Below, piece by piece: positions 1-11,588 of a stretch of DNA of 64,000 nt. The notes beneath the pieces are model-generated. The model worked only from the letters and a program-made list of their open reading frames with translations. It was not told the origin of the DNA and searched no databases. The translations under genes were made by a program, and so were the position numbers. Origin of the DNA: Astrothelium macrocarpum. Its lineage: Eukaryota > Ascomycota > Dothideomycetes > Trypetheliales > Trypetheliaceae. The stretch spans positions 310,001 to 374,000 of the forward strand of contig JAGEMR010000021.1 in NCBI GenBank assembly GCA_021030915.1, written 5' to 3'. Within the stretch, counting starts at the first letter, position 1; every line of letters begins with the position of its first letter.

Positions 1-906
1 TCATCGAGAGACCAGCGTGAACTTACATCTGAGGGTTTCCGGCAAATCTTCGAACATGTCGGAATCGCAGGGCTTCATGTTGAAAGCATTATGATGACTT
101 ACCATGATGAGCTTATTTCACATCGGCTTTTTAACACGGCCGCTCACTTCCGCCGCCTGTGCTTTCCTCTCTATCCTGGCGTTCACGAGCAGTTCAAAGA
201 TCGTACACAGATTGGTTTGCTCTGTCAATTTTGCAAGAATTCCATTAACTCTCTATCCCGAAATAATCGTTGCAGCTTCTGCAAGAGTCGCCAATCTTCT
301 TGTCCTATCTGCTGGTCCGAACGCTCGCCCTTTGAGAATTCCCCGATCATCAGAGACCGCAGGAGACGAAAAGGTCGTAGCAGAGATTCGAGTATTACGG
401 GCGATCGACAACATTTTCAACAGACGACGCTTGGCTCTGCCGACCATGCAGCTCCACTGGCAAACACCTTTGCAGCCCACTTCGCCACAACCGCATCAAT
501 CAAACCCTTGCAACCAACCCATTCCAAATACACGTCCTCTTTTGAGCTCCAAGTCCAATCGGGCGAAGGTAGGCTATTTCGTTCCCGGCTCTATACAGCA
601 TGCGTTCTTTGTAACCACTCTGCTCATGCTGCCTGCCATCGCGCCTGGCTAATGCGTGGCACGGACGGAGGATGCCCCACTCCGGGATGTCTGTGCGACT
701 GTGCGAGGGGTAGTTGGCGAGACGTGCAGACAGACGAGCGCGGACAGAGGCTGGGTCGCGATCGAGCGAGCGCTGTTCGAAGTGACAAATGGGGAATCAA
801 GGAAAGTAAGGCGGTAGCCATGGTGAGGGGTGCTTTAGGTTCTGGTGGAAGTGGAAGAGGGGACGATGGGAGGCGGGTGCGAGTCGTGGATCCTGGGGCT
901 GATTAA
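1..906 (+). CDS. SEA3: SEA/GATOR2 complex subunit Sea3 (WDR59-like), C-terminal part
   Basis: This is the 3' end of a larger gene; frame 1 is open from the left edge to the stop at 904-906, giving 301 visible residues. Two cysteine-rich zinc modules typical of the WDR59/Sea3 C-terminus are seen: one with the motifs LLCQFC, RCSFCKSRQ and SCPICW near 180-320, preceded by the phrase RRLCFPLYPGVHEQF, and a second with CVLCNHSAHAACHRAW followed by CPTPGCLCDC near 600-705. In this family these form the RING-like end of a subunit of SEACAT/GATOR2, which acts at the vacuole or lysosome upstream of TORC1. The N-terminal WD repeats and RWD domain must lie outside the window. The tail after the second module is basic and low in complexity. 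No intron is needed in the visible part. The gene is tail-to-tail with the tyrosinase. Family assignment is from motif spacing only. Confidence 0.8.
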   Translation, partial: SSRDQRELTSEGFRQIFEHVGIAGLHVESIMMTYHDELISHRLFNTAAHFRRLCFPLYPGVHEQFKDRTQIGLLCQFCKNSINSLSRNNRCSFCKSRQSSCPICWSERSPFENSPIIRDRRRRKGRSRDSSITGDRQHFQQTTLGSADHAAPLANTFAAHFATTASIKPLQPTHSKYTSSFELQVQSGEGRLFRSRLYTACVLCNHSAHAACHRAWLMRGTDGGCPTPGCLCDCARGSWRDVQTDERGQRLGRDRASAVRSDKWGIKESKAVAMVRGALGSGGSGRGDDGRRVRVVDPGAD

Positions 907-1210
907 GATACGAATCGAGAAGGCTTCCCTGCATTTGCTTATGATACGAATGAGTCGATTATACCCATACTAGTAATTAATTTTAGATTTGAAACAAATT
1001 GAAGACCTCCATTGATGAGACCCAATCATCGCTCTTTACATCCGACAATGAATGCACGCTCTTGTCTAGGACAAAGATTGATATCGCACTGAAGCTTTAG
1101 CCGATATTAACTGATGAGATGTGCTTTCAAGGAAGCGCCTGTGCGATGTACAAAAACATGAAACAAATTCTCCCCAGTGCATGAAGCAGCCGATCAGATG
1201 GACCGCTCAT
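907..1210. other. intergenic, convergent gene ends
   Basis: This 304-base AT-rich stretch lies between the stop codons of the Sea3 and tyrosinase genes. It should hold both 3' untranslated regions. I see no further gene. Confidence 0.6.
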
Positions 1211-2654
1211 TCACGCGTAGATATAACAGAGGGGCCCATCCAATGTACTCAGTACGTCTTCAATTCTCACTCTTGGTGCATTAACTCCTAGATCAATGAT
1301 ATCATGCTTTGTCGTGTTCCTGCTGGGCGGCACATTATTTAATGTAATTGTACCGCTCAGACTGTTACGTCCAAATGTCCTTGGTCCGACATCTTGATTC
1401 TGCCATGTCCAAAACACGCGATCTATCATTGCATGATGTAGAAAAAAATATGGATCCCCGGGACTAGTGAACAAATCTCCGCCAGGGTCCCCGCCCACGA
1501 CGAGATGGCCGCCAGTGTGGACACCAAGGTAATTAGAGGAGGAAAAGAAGTCACCCTGCATGAACGTCTGGAACCAGTATATGTCATTGAAATCGGTGAT
1601 TAGGGAAGAGACATTTGCATCTGTAAGAAAATGCGATGTAACATACTGCGAGATGTCACGACGAAGACAACGTGGATTATAGCCCAGTCCGGATTTGAGG
1701 GGATTTGGTGGAGTGTCATTAAAAATTGGAGCTATAGGACCAAGGTTGACCGTCCAACTTGATTAATCGATGTTAGCACCAGCTGAAGAAGCCGGCTCAC
1801 ACGTCTGAGTTCGGGACTTACTTGAGAGGACCAGACGTCACACAGCCACCACCTTGCTGTGGCGGCAGCACAATTGAAGGGGCGGTATTGGAAGGAACGT
1901 TGACATCACCTTCACGTTTGTACGCGCCGTTCCCGCCTATACTTAAATGGCTACCATCAAAAAGGGAGGAATTCAGAGGATCATTGGCATATTTAGCCCA
2001 ATTCCAATACTTGTGATTAGTGAGAATGATAGTAGAAGAATGCAATGAAGATTAACTGTACCGGCTGATACCCTGTGTAGCCACACTCGTTCCGAAGCGC
2101 TTGCTCGTATGCCCACGTAAAGTAGCGATGCCACGTCAGAAAGTTACCCTTGAAAAGTCAGATTATACGTATGCTCTAATCAAAACGGGATGGGTTTACC
2201 CACGGTTCCATGAATCGTCAGCGTTTGAGCCATATGAATGCCAACAAAGTCGTCGTATCGATTTCTTGCGCCGGGTAAGAATGATGGTGGCGATTTGGGT
2301 GGCTTTTTGGACATGCATTGCACTGCAGAAATATATTCTTGTTTTTGTTGATCTGAGAAAGAGCTCCTTGGTGGATGTCAGCCCCCCGAAGTCGATGGCA
2401 TTGGAATCGCCGTCTCAGACGTACCACTCAGCACGAACGGCTAGATTTCCAAATGAACAATTGCCCTCTTTAGGAAACCCATTCTCCGTGGTGTATTCTA
2501 GTAGGTTATTGAGACCGTTGTAGGCCAACGAATCAGTTTGAAGGCTATTGGCATCTTGCAGTCCCCAAGGCCATCCCCACTCCTGGGCTGCAGGAGCTGC
2601 AGTGGCCGTTGAGAGTAGCAACTTTACGGCTGCAGGGACACGGCGGATGTGCAT
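1211..2654 (-). CDS. secreted short tyrosinase / type 3 copper oxidase
   Basis: Five exons are inferred: 2654-2425, 2366-2204, 2148-2062, 2009-1822 and 1757-1211, giving 404 residues. All junctions keep phase; donors are GTACGT, GTGGGT, GTACAG and GTAAGT. The product would oxidise phenols to quinones with a binuclear copper site. CuA shows FVGIHMAQTLTIHGT and, across an intron, GNFLTWHRYFTW; CuB shows VHTGGHLVVGG and DPYFFLHHAMIDRVFW. All six copper-binding histidines expected of the family are present. The N-terminus (MHIRRVPAAVKLLLSTATAA) looks like a signal peptide, and NxT/S sites suggest secretion. The length fits short tyrosinases without the C-terminal shielding domain; the IvoB-type N-acetyl-6-hydroxytryptophan oxidases are of similar size and cannot be excluded. 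The start was chosen as the ATG that opens the signal peptide. No other melanin gene is adjacent. Confidence 0.88.
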
Positions 2655-4581
2655 AGTAAGAAACCGAAGATGACTGGATGAGAAAAAAGGCGGCAGGATT
2701 CGGGGCGCTGGCTTCGAAGGCGAACCTGGTGCATGTAACACGAAAAGGACCCCCTTGATATTTAGGTTTGGCTCTTCTTGCGAGGGAAAATTCAGAAACT
2801 CAGTTCAACTAAACTCTGGAGAAAGGCTCATGAATACTGGCCATCTCGTCGTCTCAACGATATGTATATGTAAGGCTGGCCTGCAGAAACCGCGCAAGAG
2901 CCGTGGTTCATTATCATATCTCACAAGTAATTGTGACGGGCTGTAATACAAGAAGTGTCGGCAGTTGGGCTGGCATCCCAGATCAGTAAAAGCTAGGAGG
3001 TAAAGGGCAAGGAGGACCGGCGTAAACTCTCGTCAGCAAGGTCTCATGGAGGGATACAGGAAGTTGACTTCCCGTTTGAGACAGCGATCCTTGTACAGCT
3101 GACCGGGAGACCTGCAAGGCTAGAACGGCAGCCTTTTCTAGAAAAAAGTGACTGGTAATAGATACCATCGCCAGGTGCTCGAGGCAGATCTGGATGCGCT
3201 GACTAGGTGAGATGGTATAATTTTCAGCTATAAGCGCGGCTGGTATATATGGGATCATGGCATGCACCCACGACCCACGTCACACTGTCGCTATAGATAT
3301 CTGGGTCAATACACAGCGAGTTCAGTAGTGGAGGACGCTCACCAGGATTGCAGCGGAACAGACGATTGCGAACCCATTGCTCATAATGGCACATCCTTGA
3401 TGATAACTCGAGGAAGATTACGAAGAGGTTGGCCGCCCCGGATCGGTTGCATTCAAGGGCGCATCAATGTAGCGCAAACTTTCTTGAGCTCGTACGAGTG
3501 GCTGGCTTTACCCAGGTGAAGTGGGTGGACTCTGGTAGCCAACGGTGAGATTGGAAAACATGGACCGAACCGCGGAACGTATCTCCCAATCCTTGTGCCC
3601 GATTGCACAGCCCATTGTTCCTGGACATCCTCCATCCCGCCCCAATCTGTTGCGACAGAGTTTGCTTCAAGAAAAGCATCTCATTAAACAAATTGACAGC
3701 GTACGTAGTGGGACTCGTTGAGAGAAGGTTATCCGCTCGTTCAACGGTCCAAATGTGCCCAGTTCTGTCGGCCCGAAGAACCGCCCCGTATGAGTCTGAG
3801 ACGCTACACCGCGAGGATGAACCATGACCGCAGTCCTGGCACTTCTATCCCTCGTGGATTTGCGGATTGGCATCTCGAGTTCTTGACTCTCCTACATTCA
3901 CTCTAAGATGAACCTGTGGGTCGGTTCAGGAACGCGTTCGTTTGTGCAAAATCGATCGCTCTTTACGAATTTAAGAGTACGATCTTTTCCGTTCGCCGCT
4001 GGGGCTCTCACAGCCTCCAACGTTTCGATGGATTTGTAAATCCGGGATTTGCTTTCTTATTGGAGTTTCTGCATTCATGGAATGCAGTCCTTTGAAAAAT
4101 CCTCTCCTGATTTACGTTCGAGCTCTAAACACATGCCTCAGTCCTCAAATATCGAATAATTGAGGTATGATTGGATCGTATCTGACCAGTAGTTCCCGGA
4201 TCAGCAATATGCGTGCACATGGCACATGGCTGAACACGGTTCCGAAAGTCTAACTTCATCCCTACTATCTGCACTGTACAATGCATCAGTTTGTCGATCT
4301 CAGGGTTCAGAAGATTCACGTTTGACACCCTTCTGAAAATGCCAGCCCGAAACGTGCAGCTACCCGTTGTCTATTCAAAAAATCTTCCCCTTAACGTCTC
4401 CTTCCCTTTTCTGACCATCCAGATAACACTCCAAAAGTTCGCAGTACCTACATCTTTTTTTCTTCCTCCAAAAGACTTCACTTTGGATACATACCTACTT
4501 TGCTGCCTCATTTCCAATTGTTTTCACTGATCTACATCTGCATCGTTGAAATTCTGTCGAAAAATCGAAGATCTGGCAACC
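2655..4581. other. intergenic, divergent promoter region with unrecognised ORFs
   Basis: This 1.9 kb lies between the divergent tyrosinase and rhodopsin-domain genes. Several open frames of 60-95 codons occur on both strands, for example 3464-3691 and 2983-3267 on the minus strand, but none shows a motif I recognise and no convincing exon chain could be assembled. The last 200 bases before 4582 are pyrimidine-rich like a fungal leader. Confidence 0.4.
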
Positions 4582-6074
4582 ATGCCGGCCACAGGCTCTC
4601 TGAGTGGCGGTAGTCCTCCTCTTCCGGCGAGTTATCTTGACTATAGTAATGCCAGTGGCATTCTAGCCATTGTTGGCACAGTCACAGCGCTGGCGCTAAC
4701 CACAGTCCTTTTGCGAATCTATGTTAGAGCGTTTGCCCTGAAAGTCTTTGGTACGGATGACTGGATGATGGTTGTGGCTATGGTGAGTAGAATACAAGCT
4801 TGGCTCATGTATCCGTCACTGCTGACCTTCGTAGTCTTTTTCAGTCATGACATTGGTCTGCTTTGTAGAAGAGACGCATCACGGTATGGGCAAGCATTTT
4901 ATTGTGGCGATATCAGATCAATCACAATGGCGCCAGTTCATAATCGTATGGACTTCTCTTGTTCCTAATTTCTTGACCATCACTTGCTGACTGCGATTTA
5001 GTGGAACTGGGCACATGCTTTAATTATCGTGATCTCAAACAGCACTCTCAAAATCTCGGTTGCCTTCTTCCTTATGCGAATAACCGGCCGCACGCATTAT
5101 CATCGCTTCCTTTGGGGAGTCATTAGTGAGTCGATCAGTCCATGTTGAATGCCGCATACACTTGATGACTAATCTTTTCTATAGTCTTCATTGTTCTCTT
5201 TACCATTGCTTGCCTTGGTACGCTCATATTCCAATGTCTTCCCGTTCGGGCGGCGTGGGACTACAATCTCCAACCTCCGCCTTTTGGTCACGGAACCGCC
5301 AAATGCTTTTCAGCTTCTGTCTTCCGGGATATTGGTGTTTTCAACAGTGCCATCATCATAGCTACTGATGTGCTTTTTGCTTCTATTCCAATACCAATCA
5401 TTTGGTCCCTACAACTAAACACGCGTCAAAAGATCTCCCTGATCTGTACCTTTAGTGTGGGATTCTTTAGTTGTTTTGCAAGCATCGTGAAAACTGTCCT
5501 CCAGTTCAATGTTCTGAAGGATATGGATTGGACCGTACATGACAGTTTCGAGGTCTGGTTTGCTATTGAAGTCAACGCGGGAATCTTAGCAGCCAATTTA
5601 CCAGCATTGAAGCCTCTGCTGGGTTGGATACTCGAACCAGCTAGGGGATCACGCACCCCAGCGTCGAAAGAAAGTTCCAACTCGAGCCGATCTGGCAAGG
5701 CGGTATTCCCGTCCAGAGGTCGTTTTAGCAAAGGCAGGAGGGCGAGCAATCTTGGGTATCTCAAGCAGGTCAGCGACAAAGATGTGCCCACGGACACAGT
5801 AGACACTATGCGGAGCACCCAGCTCGAAGACTTTGCCGCTGATAAAAAGGGCCATTTTGCTGTTAGCGTAACTAATCGGGAGCTGAGTACCGATGACGAT
5901 ATCGAAAGTTTCATCATATCAGACAACAAGAAAAACAGTGGATTCGGAGTGGCATGGCTCAACGATGCCGCAAAGGAAGACGATGACGCTATTTTCACTG
6001 AACAGGGTGAACTATTGAATGGCAGAAATAGGATACTAAAGACAACAGAAGTCCGATTAGGTCAGGAGCTTTGA
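4582..6074 (+). CDS. rhodopsin-domain (PTH11/SAT4-like) seven-helix membrane protein
   Basis: Four exons are inferred: 4582-4782, 4835-4945, 5002-5125 and 5185-6074, giving 441 residues. The assembled protein has the fungal rhodopsin-domain pattern: an extracellular N-terminus, a first helix around ILAIVGTVTALALTTVLL, the signature DDWMMVVAM at the end of loop 1, EETHHGMGKH in the next loop, WNWAHALIIVISNSTLKISV, a fourth helix after RITGRTHYHRFLWG, CFSASVFRDIGVFNSA in the second extracellular loop, and the closing motif LPALKPLL after EVWFAIEVNAGI. This family includes PTH11-related proteins of ascomycetes, whose ligands are mostly unknown. No CFEM domain precedes it. The C-terminal tail of about 170 residues is cytosolic, serine-rich and probably phosphorylated. 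An upstream in-frame ATG at 4546 would add 12 residues; I prefer 4582. The gene converges on the esterase gene. Confidence 0.85.
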
Positions 6075-6592
6075 ATCGACACTTCACGATTGCTGGGATT
6101 GGCTATCAGGAACCCACCTGATTGCGCTGTTTACCCATATCGCAGGAAAACAACGTTCGGGAAAATACACTCATAGAACATGACTAGACGATTTCAGGCA
6201 CGACTCGTACAGTTTGGGGGTGGCCGAGCCGGTCCTTTGCCACTAACTCCTTGGCGCTATGAAACGGGGAAGATCTCGCTGCTGCAGTCGATGCATCTCT
6301 GCCATCAACTGGCTGAACATTGTGTCATAGACGTGGCGTCGTGATACACTGGCACAACGCATGCCTCTTATTCTACGTGCAGTTCCTTCTGGTTGACCCG
6401 TGATGGGAGCATTGTATAGTATTAGTTGACTTATGCCATAGATATGATTGTCTATTGTGACATGCCATCGATTCATTTTATGCTTGAGCACATGGCGCTC
6501 GATACCCTTGCTGTTATAAATGTCTTTCTTGTTCCCAAACTCCGCAATGCTTGAAGGGGACCCGGGGAGTGGTTTGACACGACTTCCATTTC
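6075..6592. other. intergenic, convergent gene ends
   Basis: This 518-base stretch separates the stop codons of the rhodopsin-domain gene and the esterase. I see nothing beyond probable 3' untranslated regions. Confidence 0.5.
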
Positions 6593-8510
6593 TCATAAAG
6601 TCGAAGGATTTCCGCCACCAAGCTGTGTTAAATTCGCAAAGTTGTTCAACCCACCAAAGAAAGCTTGCGCTGCTGGAGTTGTCGTACCCGAGCTCAGCTG
6701 ATCTAGTGCACCAAGGAAACCTCCTGGCACTGCCGCAGCCAAAGTCTCTAATGTTGGACATGCGTAGTCAAAGGTCACGGGGTCAATGAAACTGGGCTGG
6801 GTCTCATTCATAAAGGCGAACCGAATCAGGGTAGAAGTGTTCTGGTTGTACGTCGGAAAGTTGTATGGCGCTTCGCTGAATGCACTTTGGGGACTTTTGG
6901 CAAAAGCAGCCCATGCTCCGTGCAAGAATGTTGAGATGGACTGCTCAGCGGGCGTGTCGGCTTGGCCGCTCGCACCCGGCGCTGTCTCCCAAACAATCCC
7001 AATTTCAGAACCGTGCCAGGCGCCGGAATTCGGATCCGTAGTCAACCGCAGATTTGGGAATTCTCCAAAATAGCGGTACCGCCAGACTGGTACGCCATGC
7101 GAGGCACGCACATTCGCAGCGTTGGACGCGGGGCAGGTGAAGACCGCAAGGTTGAAAATTGCCCACAGAATGTCTGGAAGGACCTCGTTGCCTGCCTTAG
7201 CAAGGACTTTGAAAAGGCCTGCCTCATAGTCATTGTTTCCAGTAAAATATGGCTTTTTGATGAACTGGCCCTGAGCAGCACGTGCGCTATAGTTGGAGAA
7301 AACTACCTGTTCGTCCGCAGTAGGTCCGAAAACACCAAGCACTGCGTCCAAAGGATTGGTCACTTTAGTAGCAGCCAGAACTTCTGCTGTGGTTTTGTTG
7401 CGGACGCAGGCGACAGTAGCAGGGATGCCTGCTGACTCACCGCCGCAGCCGAGCATTTGAGATGCATTGAACCATGCAGCTGTATTATTCGGGGGTGCTG
7501 GCGTTGAAAATGATGTCGCGGTCCCTGATTCTGGAATGAAACCTGCAACGATTGGGTCCTGAGTCCAAGCGTAGCTGTAATAATCAACGCTTGCGCCTCC
7601 AGCAGATTGGCCAAAAATGGTAATGCGGTTAGGGTCTCCACCAAACGCAGCAATATTGTCCCTGACCCATTCAACCGCCAAGCGTTGGTCGAGAAGTCCT
7701 GGGTTTTGAGGTAAACCTGGCTGGTCGGGTAGTCCCGGAAATCCGAACACGTTAAGGCGGTAGCTAAGTATATCTTAGTCGAAGCAGAAACAGTAACGGA
7801 TGTAGTTGACCTACTTTGCGCTTACTACAACCACGTCCTGATCATCTGCAAAGTACTCGCCATCATAGGTAGGATTGTTTGTATTTCCAGTCTGGAATCC
7901 TCCACCATAAATCCAGAAAAGCACTGCTTTGGCCTTATCACCTGTCTGTGGTTTAGTCCAAATATTTAGCGTAAGGCAGTCTTCGCTAATCGTGTCTCCA
8001 AATTGGGAAAGCTCGGCGAGAAGAAGTTCTGAGTTGACACCAGCTAAACCCAAGTCCGCTGCCTCAGACGCGGAGACGGCGTCGAGGTTTGCAGCGCAGT
8101 CACTGCACCATCAATGTCAATCCAATGCCGAAAAAGACGTGATCTCTGTTGACGAGGGTAACTTACGGAGACTAATACTGGTCAGTTGTGTCTACGAAAT
8201 TCCAATATTTTGGACTTACAAATTTTGTAGCATTGATGGAGCCAACCCCGATGTACGGTCGAGGCGCCGCAAATCGCAGATTTCCTACTGGGGGCTGGGC
8301 AAAAGGTATCCCTAGATACTCGGAGACATTGACACGATTGGTGGCCGCTTGCCCTACCACGTTACCGCTGGTTGTTTTAATAGCCTGACCAGGTGTAAAG
8401 CTACGAAGGTTTCGCCCCGTAGTATATTTCTTGAGAGATGGTGAGGCACACACAGCTTGTGGACCACCGAACAAGCCTGCCACAGCTACCACAACTTCAA
8501 GAAGCTTCAT
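6593..8510 (-). CDS. secreted type-B carboxylesterase/lipase
   Basis: Exons are inferred at 8510-8220, 8171-8167 (only 5 nt), 8102-7815 and 7763-6593, giving 584 residues. The 5-nt exon is forced by reading phase: a single intron from 8219 to 8103 would put a stop codon directly after Phe97. The protein starts with a signal peptide (MKLLEVVVAVAGLFGG) and has the carboxylesterase series EYLGIPFAQPPVGNLRF, EDCLTLNIW, IYGGGFQTG (oxyanion hole), SANYRLNVFGFPG and the elbow FGQSAGGASV with Ser248. The usual elbow is GESAGG; here Gln replaces Glu, which is also known in fungal members. The enzyme would hydrolyse carboxylic esters outside the cell; the substrate is unknown. It is divergent from the F-box/WD gene. 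The only doubtful part is the micro-exon. Confidence 0.88.
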
Positions 8511-9361
8511 TATGTCTTGTCTCGAGGAGAATTGAAAGAATGACTTGAGCGCAATCAGACGAAATAGTAAAGGGGCATGGGAATTAGGAAATTATCTATA
8601 TAAAAGGCGGAATAGGCAGGGGTCACATCACGACTCGAGTATAGATTGAACTGGATGAACGCGGTAAATACATCACAAATGAAAATGACCCACTACTGAA
8701 ATCGGTCGCTAACAGGCTCATGCCTCAGATTAATGGTTGCGGGGAATACACTTGGGGATGCGGGAGGCCCTAAGCACAGATCACGAAATAGGTAAACCTG
8801 CTCAAGGAAGGGCCAAATGATAGTAGAGACTGGGAGGTTGAAGGTTTCTAAATTGCTAAGTTGCCTCGGTATTTTTCGTGGAATTAAAGGATGCTGATAG
8901 TGGTCGCCACATGGCGTGGGCGATTGCTAGCGTGCGGCGAGACGCGAGTTCCCCAACTCATGCCGTCACTTTATATTAGCTCGGCCAAAGATCTGTAGCA
9001 GTCTATGATATCTTTAGCTAAATGAGAAGAGGTGCCGAGGTTCAGTAGGATAGCAATGAGAAAACCGTCCAAGGCCGCGGTGAATAGTCGATGCCGCATA
9101 CCGAGTGGTGCATGACAGTTCATATGGACAGAACGTCTCTGACGCGTCTTATGCCGTGATGCATTATCCTATCATCCTCGGGAGGAAAATGTATTTTTGG
9201 GGCCAAAAATTCCGTGTCTGAACGGCCGAAAGAGCGCCCGTTCGCCGACCACCGCCACTTATTACGTCATCGCAAAGTGCTCCTTTCTGTCGGACCTTGG
9301 GACGTCGAGCTTGATTCACGAGGTCTACGGTTGAAGCATTATTGGGTGGTAGTTCCGTGCC
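8511..9361. other. divergent promoter region
   Basis: This 851-base region lies between the divergent starts of the esterase and the F-box/WD gene. Apart from the TATA-like run near 8600 I see no coding sequence in it. Confidence 0.5.
8595..8607 (-). promoter_or_regulatory. possible TATA box of the esterase gene
   Basis: An AT palindrome-like run reads CCTTTTATATAG on the minus strand about 90 bases before the esterase ATG. It reads equally well as TATATAAAAGG on the plus strand, so its orientation is uncertain. No transcript data are available. Confidence 0.35.
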
Positions 9362-11230
9362 ATGCTTGCTGATCTTCCCTTTGAACTGCTTGCCCATGTT
9401 GTAATTCACCTGTCTACTGCGCGTGAACTTCTGGTCCTTTCTCTCACCTGTCGCTCACTGAAGAAATTCATTGATCAAGAAGGATGGCGGATTTTTACAC
9501 TCGAACGCTTCCCCTCCATATCAACACCAGTATTGTGGAAAGATGCTGTACATGCGCTCACAACTCTGTCTAGGAACTGGGATCGTCGATCACTTGTCGC
9601 TAGATACTTAGAACCCAATGGAGCTATTACAGCACTCCCAGTCGGCACCCAAATTCAAAGATGGAAACGACCTCGAGGTCAAACCATGGGTTATCAGCCT
9701 TTTATTGACAGTTACTCTGACTGGATTGGGCCGAAATGGACGGATCGAAAAGATATCTTAGCATGGAGCGCTGGCGCTGAACTTGTTCTTCGAATTCGGC
9801 AAACTACAGACAGAGCGGCTCGCCAATGGCGAAGCGCTGCTTCAGACCCACATCGGTTGTTCTGTCAGAATAGATGGTTTACTTTCAAGGCGCCTGGATC
9901 AAGTGAGGGGAAAGATGATATTACTTCGTTGAAGCTGTTGAGACCTATGCAATACGCTGACAATTCCGAATTGGGCGAGACGCAGCAAATTATATTAGGA
10001 AGAGCAAGTGGGGATCTGCGTCGACTGCATTTCAATTTCGGTTCGCCCGGCTTGTTACGCCAACAAGTGTATGCTACCAGGCGTCAGACTATATCATCAA
10101 TGGATGTCTCCTCATCGACTTCTCCGTTACTTGTTGCCTGCCTAGGAGACTCTCGAGTAGCTTTATACCATGTGTACAGTGAGAGCATACAAGCCGATCC
10201 AATCTCTGAGATTACACTGCCTGACCTACCGCCGCATAATGGACTTTGGTCAAGCCGATTATTATCGGAACACCGACTTGCTATTGGTACAGGGCCCTCA
10301 ATCAACCCTCTGAACATTTACTCTATAACTCCACAAGGAATCTCAAAGCATCCGCTCCGCAAATTCGAACTGTTTAGCTTGGGGACTGACAGAGTAAATG
10401 GTCCGACATTGCAAACGTCTGTGTATGCAATTGCGCCTGTATCGTCCTCTTCTACCGCAAATGATCTACCCGGCGAAGTTTTTCTCAGTGGTGCCTTTGA
10501 TGGTGGAATAAGACTCCACGACCTTCGTTCTTCCAGAGCAGTTGAGCAGTCGTACTATGATGCCACTGATGATTCTGCAGTATACTCCCTGGCCGCTTTG
10601 GGCCGGGAACGTTTGGCAGCAGGCACCGCACGTCATAGTATGGTCAAATTCTTTGACCTGCGAATGAGCGGCGGACGCGCATATCATTATATGGACACCT
10701 CGCACAGATCTGCTCTTTCAAAGGCCAATGCACGCCTACCAGATGATGAGACCCTAAAGAGAGGACAAGGGAAGTCATTAGGACCCAAGTATTTCAATGA
10801 CAGGATCGGTTGGAATTTATTTTTAAATCCACGGGAAATGCATTCCGCACCTGGTCGTGGTCATTCAACCTGGTCTTCGCGCCGTTCTGTCGAGTCTCCT
10901 GTGTATTCACTTTCTATGCCATCATGCTTTTCGCCTACCCTTTTCGCCGGCGTTGAGAATGCAGTCGTGCAACTAGATTTTGCTTCGGTTCTTGATAGAT
11001 GCCCTGATCTAACGCATACTAATGGATTGAGGTTGGATGCAACTGGAGCAGTGGATGTGAAGCACACATGGAATGTAAGAAGCGACGTACTCAATCTGGC
11101 CATGTATGAGCAGACGGACGGGGAAGGTGGAGAAGCAATGAGATTACAGGTGCAAAAGAGTCTTGAGAGCAAGAGCTGGGAGACGGGATCAAATGGTCTT
11201 GATGAAAGATGGAATTGCAGTCAATTGTAA
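9362..11230 (+). CDS. F-box and WD-repeat protein
   Basis: This is a single-exon gene of 622 residues. The first 45 residues are an F-box (MLADLPFELLAHVVIHL, then LSLTCRSLKKFI), which in SCF ubiquitin ligases binds Skp1. From about residue 190 on, the sequence alternates blocks that look like degenerate WD repeats; the clearest are VFLSGAFDGGIRLHDLR, AAGTARHSMVKFFDLR and a final blade around LFAGVENAVVQLDF. The protein would act as a substrate receptor of an SCF complex, by analogy with other F-box/WD proteins, but the target is unknown. It is not a clear orthologue of Cdc4 or Met30, which have better conserved repeats. The start is the first ATG of the frame and opens directly into the F-box. 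Confidence 0.75.
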   Translation: MLADLPFELLAHVVIHLSTARELLVLSLTCRSLKKFIDQEGWRIFTLERFPSISTPVLWKDAVHALTTLSRNWDRRSLVARYLEPNGAITALPVGTQIQRWKRPRGQTMGYQPFIDSYSDWIGPKWTDRKDILAWSAGAELVLRIRQTTDRAARQWRSAASDPHRLFCQNRWFTFKAPGSSEGKDDITSLKLLRPMQYADNSELGETQQIILGRASGDLRRLHFNFGSPGLLRQQVYATRRQTISSMDVSSSTSPLLVACLGDSRVALYHVYSESIQADPISEITLPDLPPHNGLWSSRLLSEHRLAIGTGPSINPLNIYSITPQGISKHPLRKFELFSLGTDRVNGPTLQTSVYAIAPVSSSSTANDLPGEVFLSGAFDGGIRLHDLRSSRAVEQSYYDATDDSAVYSLAALGRERLAAGTARHSMVKFFDLRMSGGRAYHYMDTSHRSALSKANARLPDDETLKRGQGKSLGPKYFNDRIGWNLFLNPREMHSAPGRGHSTWSSRRSVESPVYSLSMPSCFSPTLFAGVENAVVQLDFASVLDRCPDLTHTNGLRLDATGAVDVKHTWNVRSDVLNLAMYEQTDGEGGEAMRLQVQKSLESKSWETGSNGLDERWNCSQL

Positions 11231-11588
11231 ATAGAGGAGTCAGTAAAAAAGACTACACCTAAGCCACAGATTACACTATATTGTCTTTAGCACAATGAAT
11301 AAACCGACGATGTGGCATATCTTGTGCCTGCTGATGTGTTCCAATGAAGCGAATTGATCATAGGAGAAATTATAGAAAAACACGAAATGGACTGGCTACA
11401 CTAGGGAATGAGGTCTGATAACAGGGCTCATTAACCTACAACTCGACAGTTCTCTCAGATCAAGATTGTCATTAAATCATGCGACGAAACGATTGATTAT
11501 AGAGATGAAACGAATTTTTGCAAAGAGATGAGGCAACGTGCTTTAAAATGAAAGGATATAAACATTAACCTAGGATTCAAAAGTTTGC
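11231..11588. other. intergenic
   Basis: This AT-rich stretch runs from the F-box/WD stop codon to the tRNA gene. I see no feature except the probable 3' untranslated region. Confidence 0.5.

Noticed and set aside
1211..2654. Melanin or other secondary-metabolite cluster around the tyrosinase
   Set aside because: No polyketide synthase, NRPS, laccase or pathway regulator lies nearby; neighbours are unrelated.
2983..3906. Possible extra gene between the tyrosinase and rhodopsin-domain genes
   Set aside because: Frames on both strands were tried with splice sites, but no exon chain gave a recognisable or consistent protein.
5426..5998. 190-codon minus-strand frame
   Set aside because: It is the antisense shadow of the last exon of the rhodopsin-domain gene, whose family motifs are clear.
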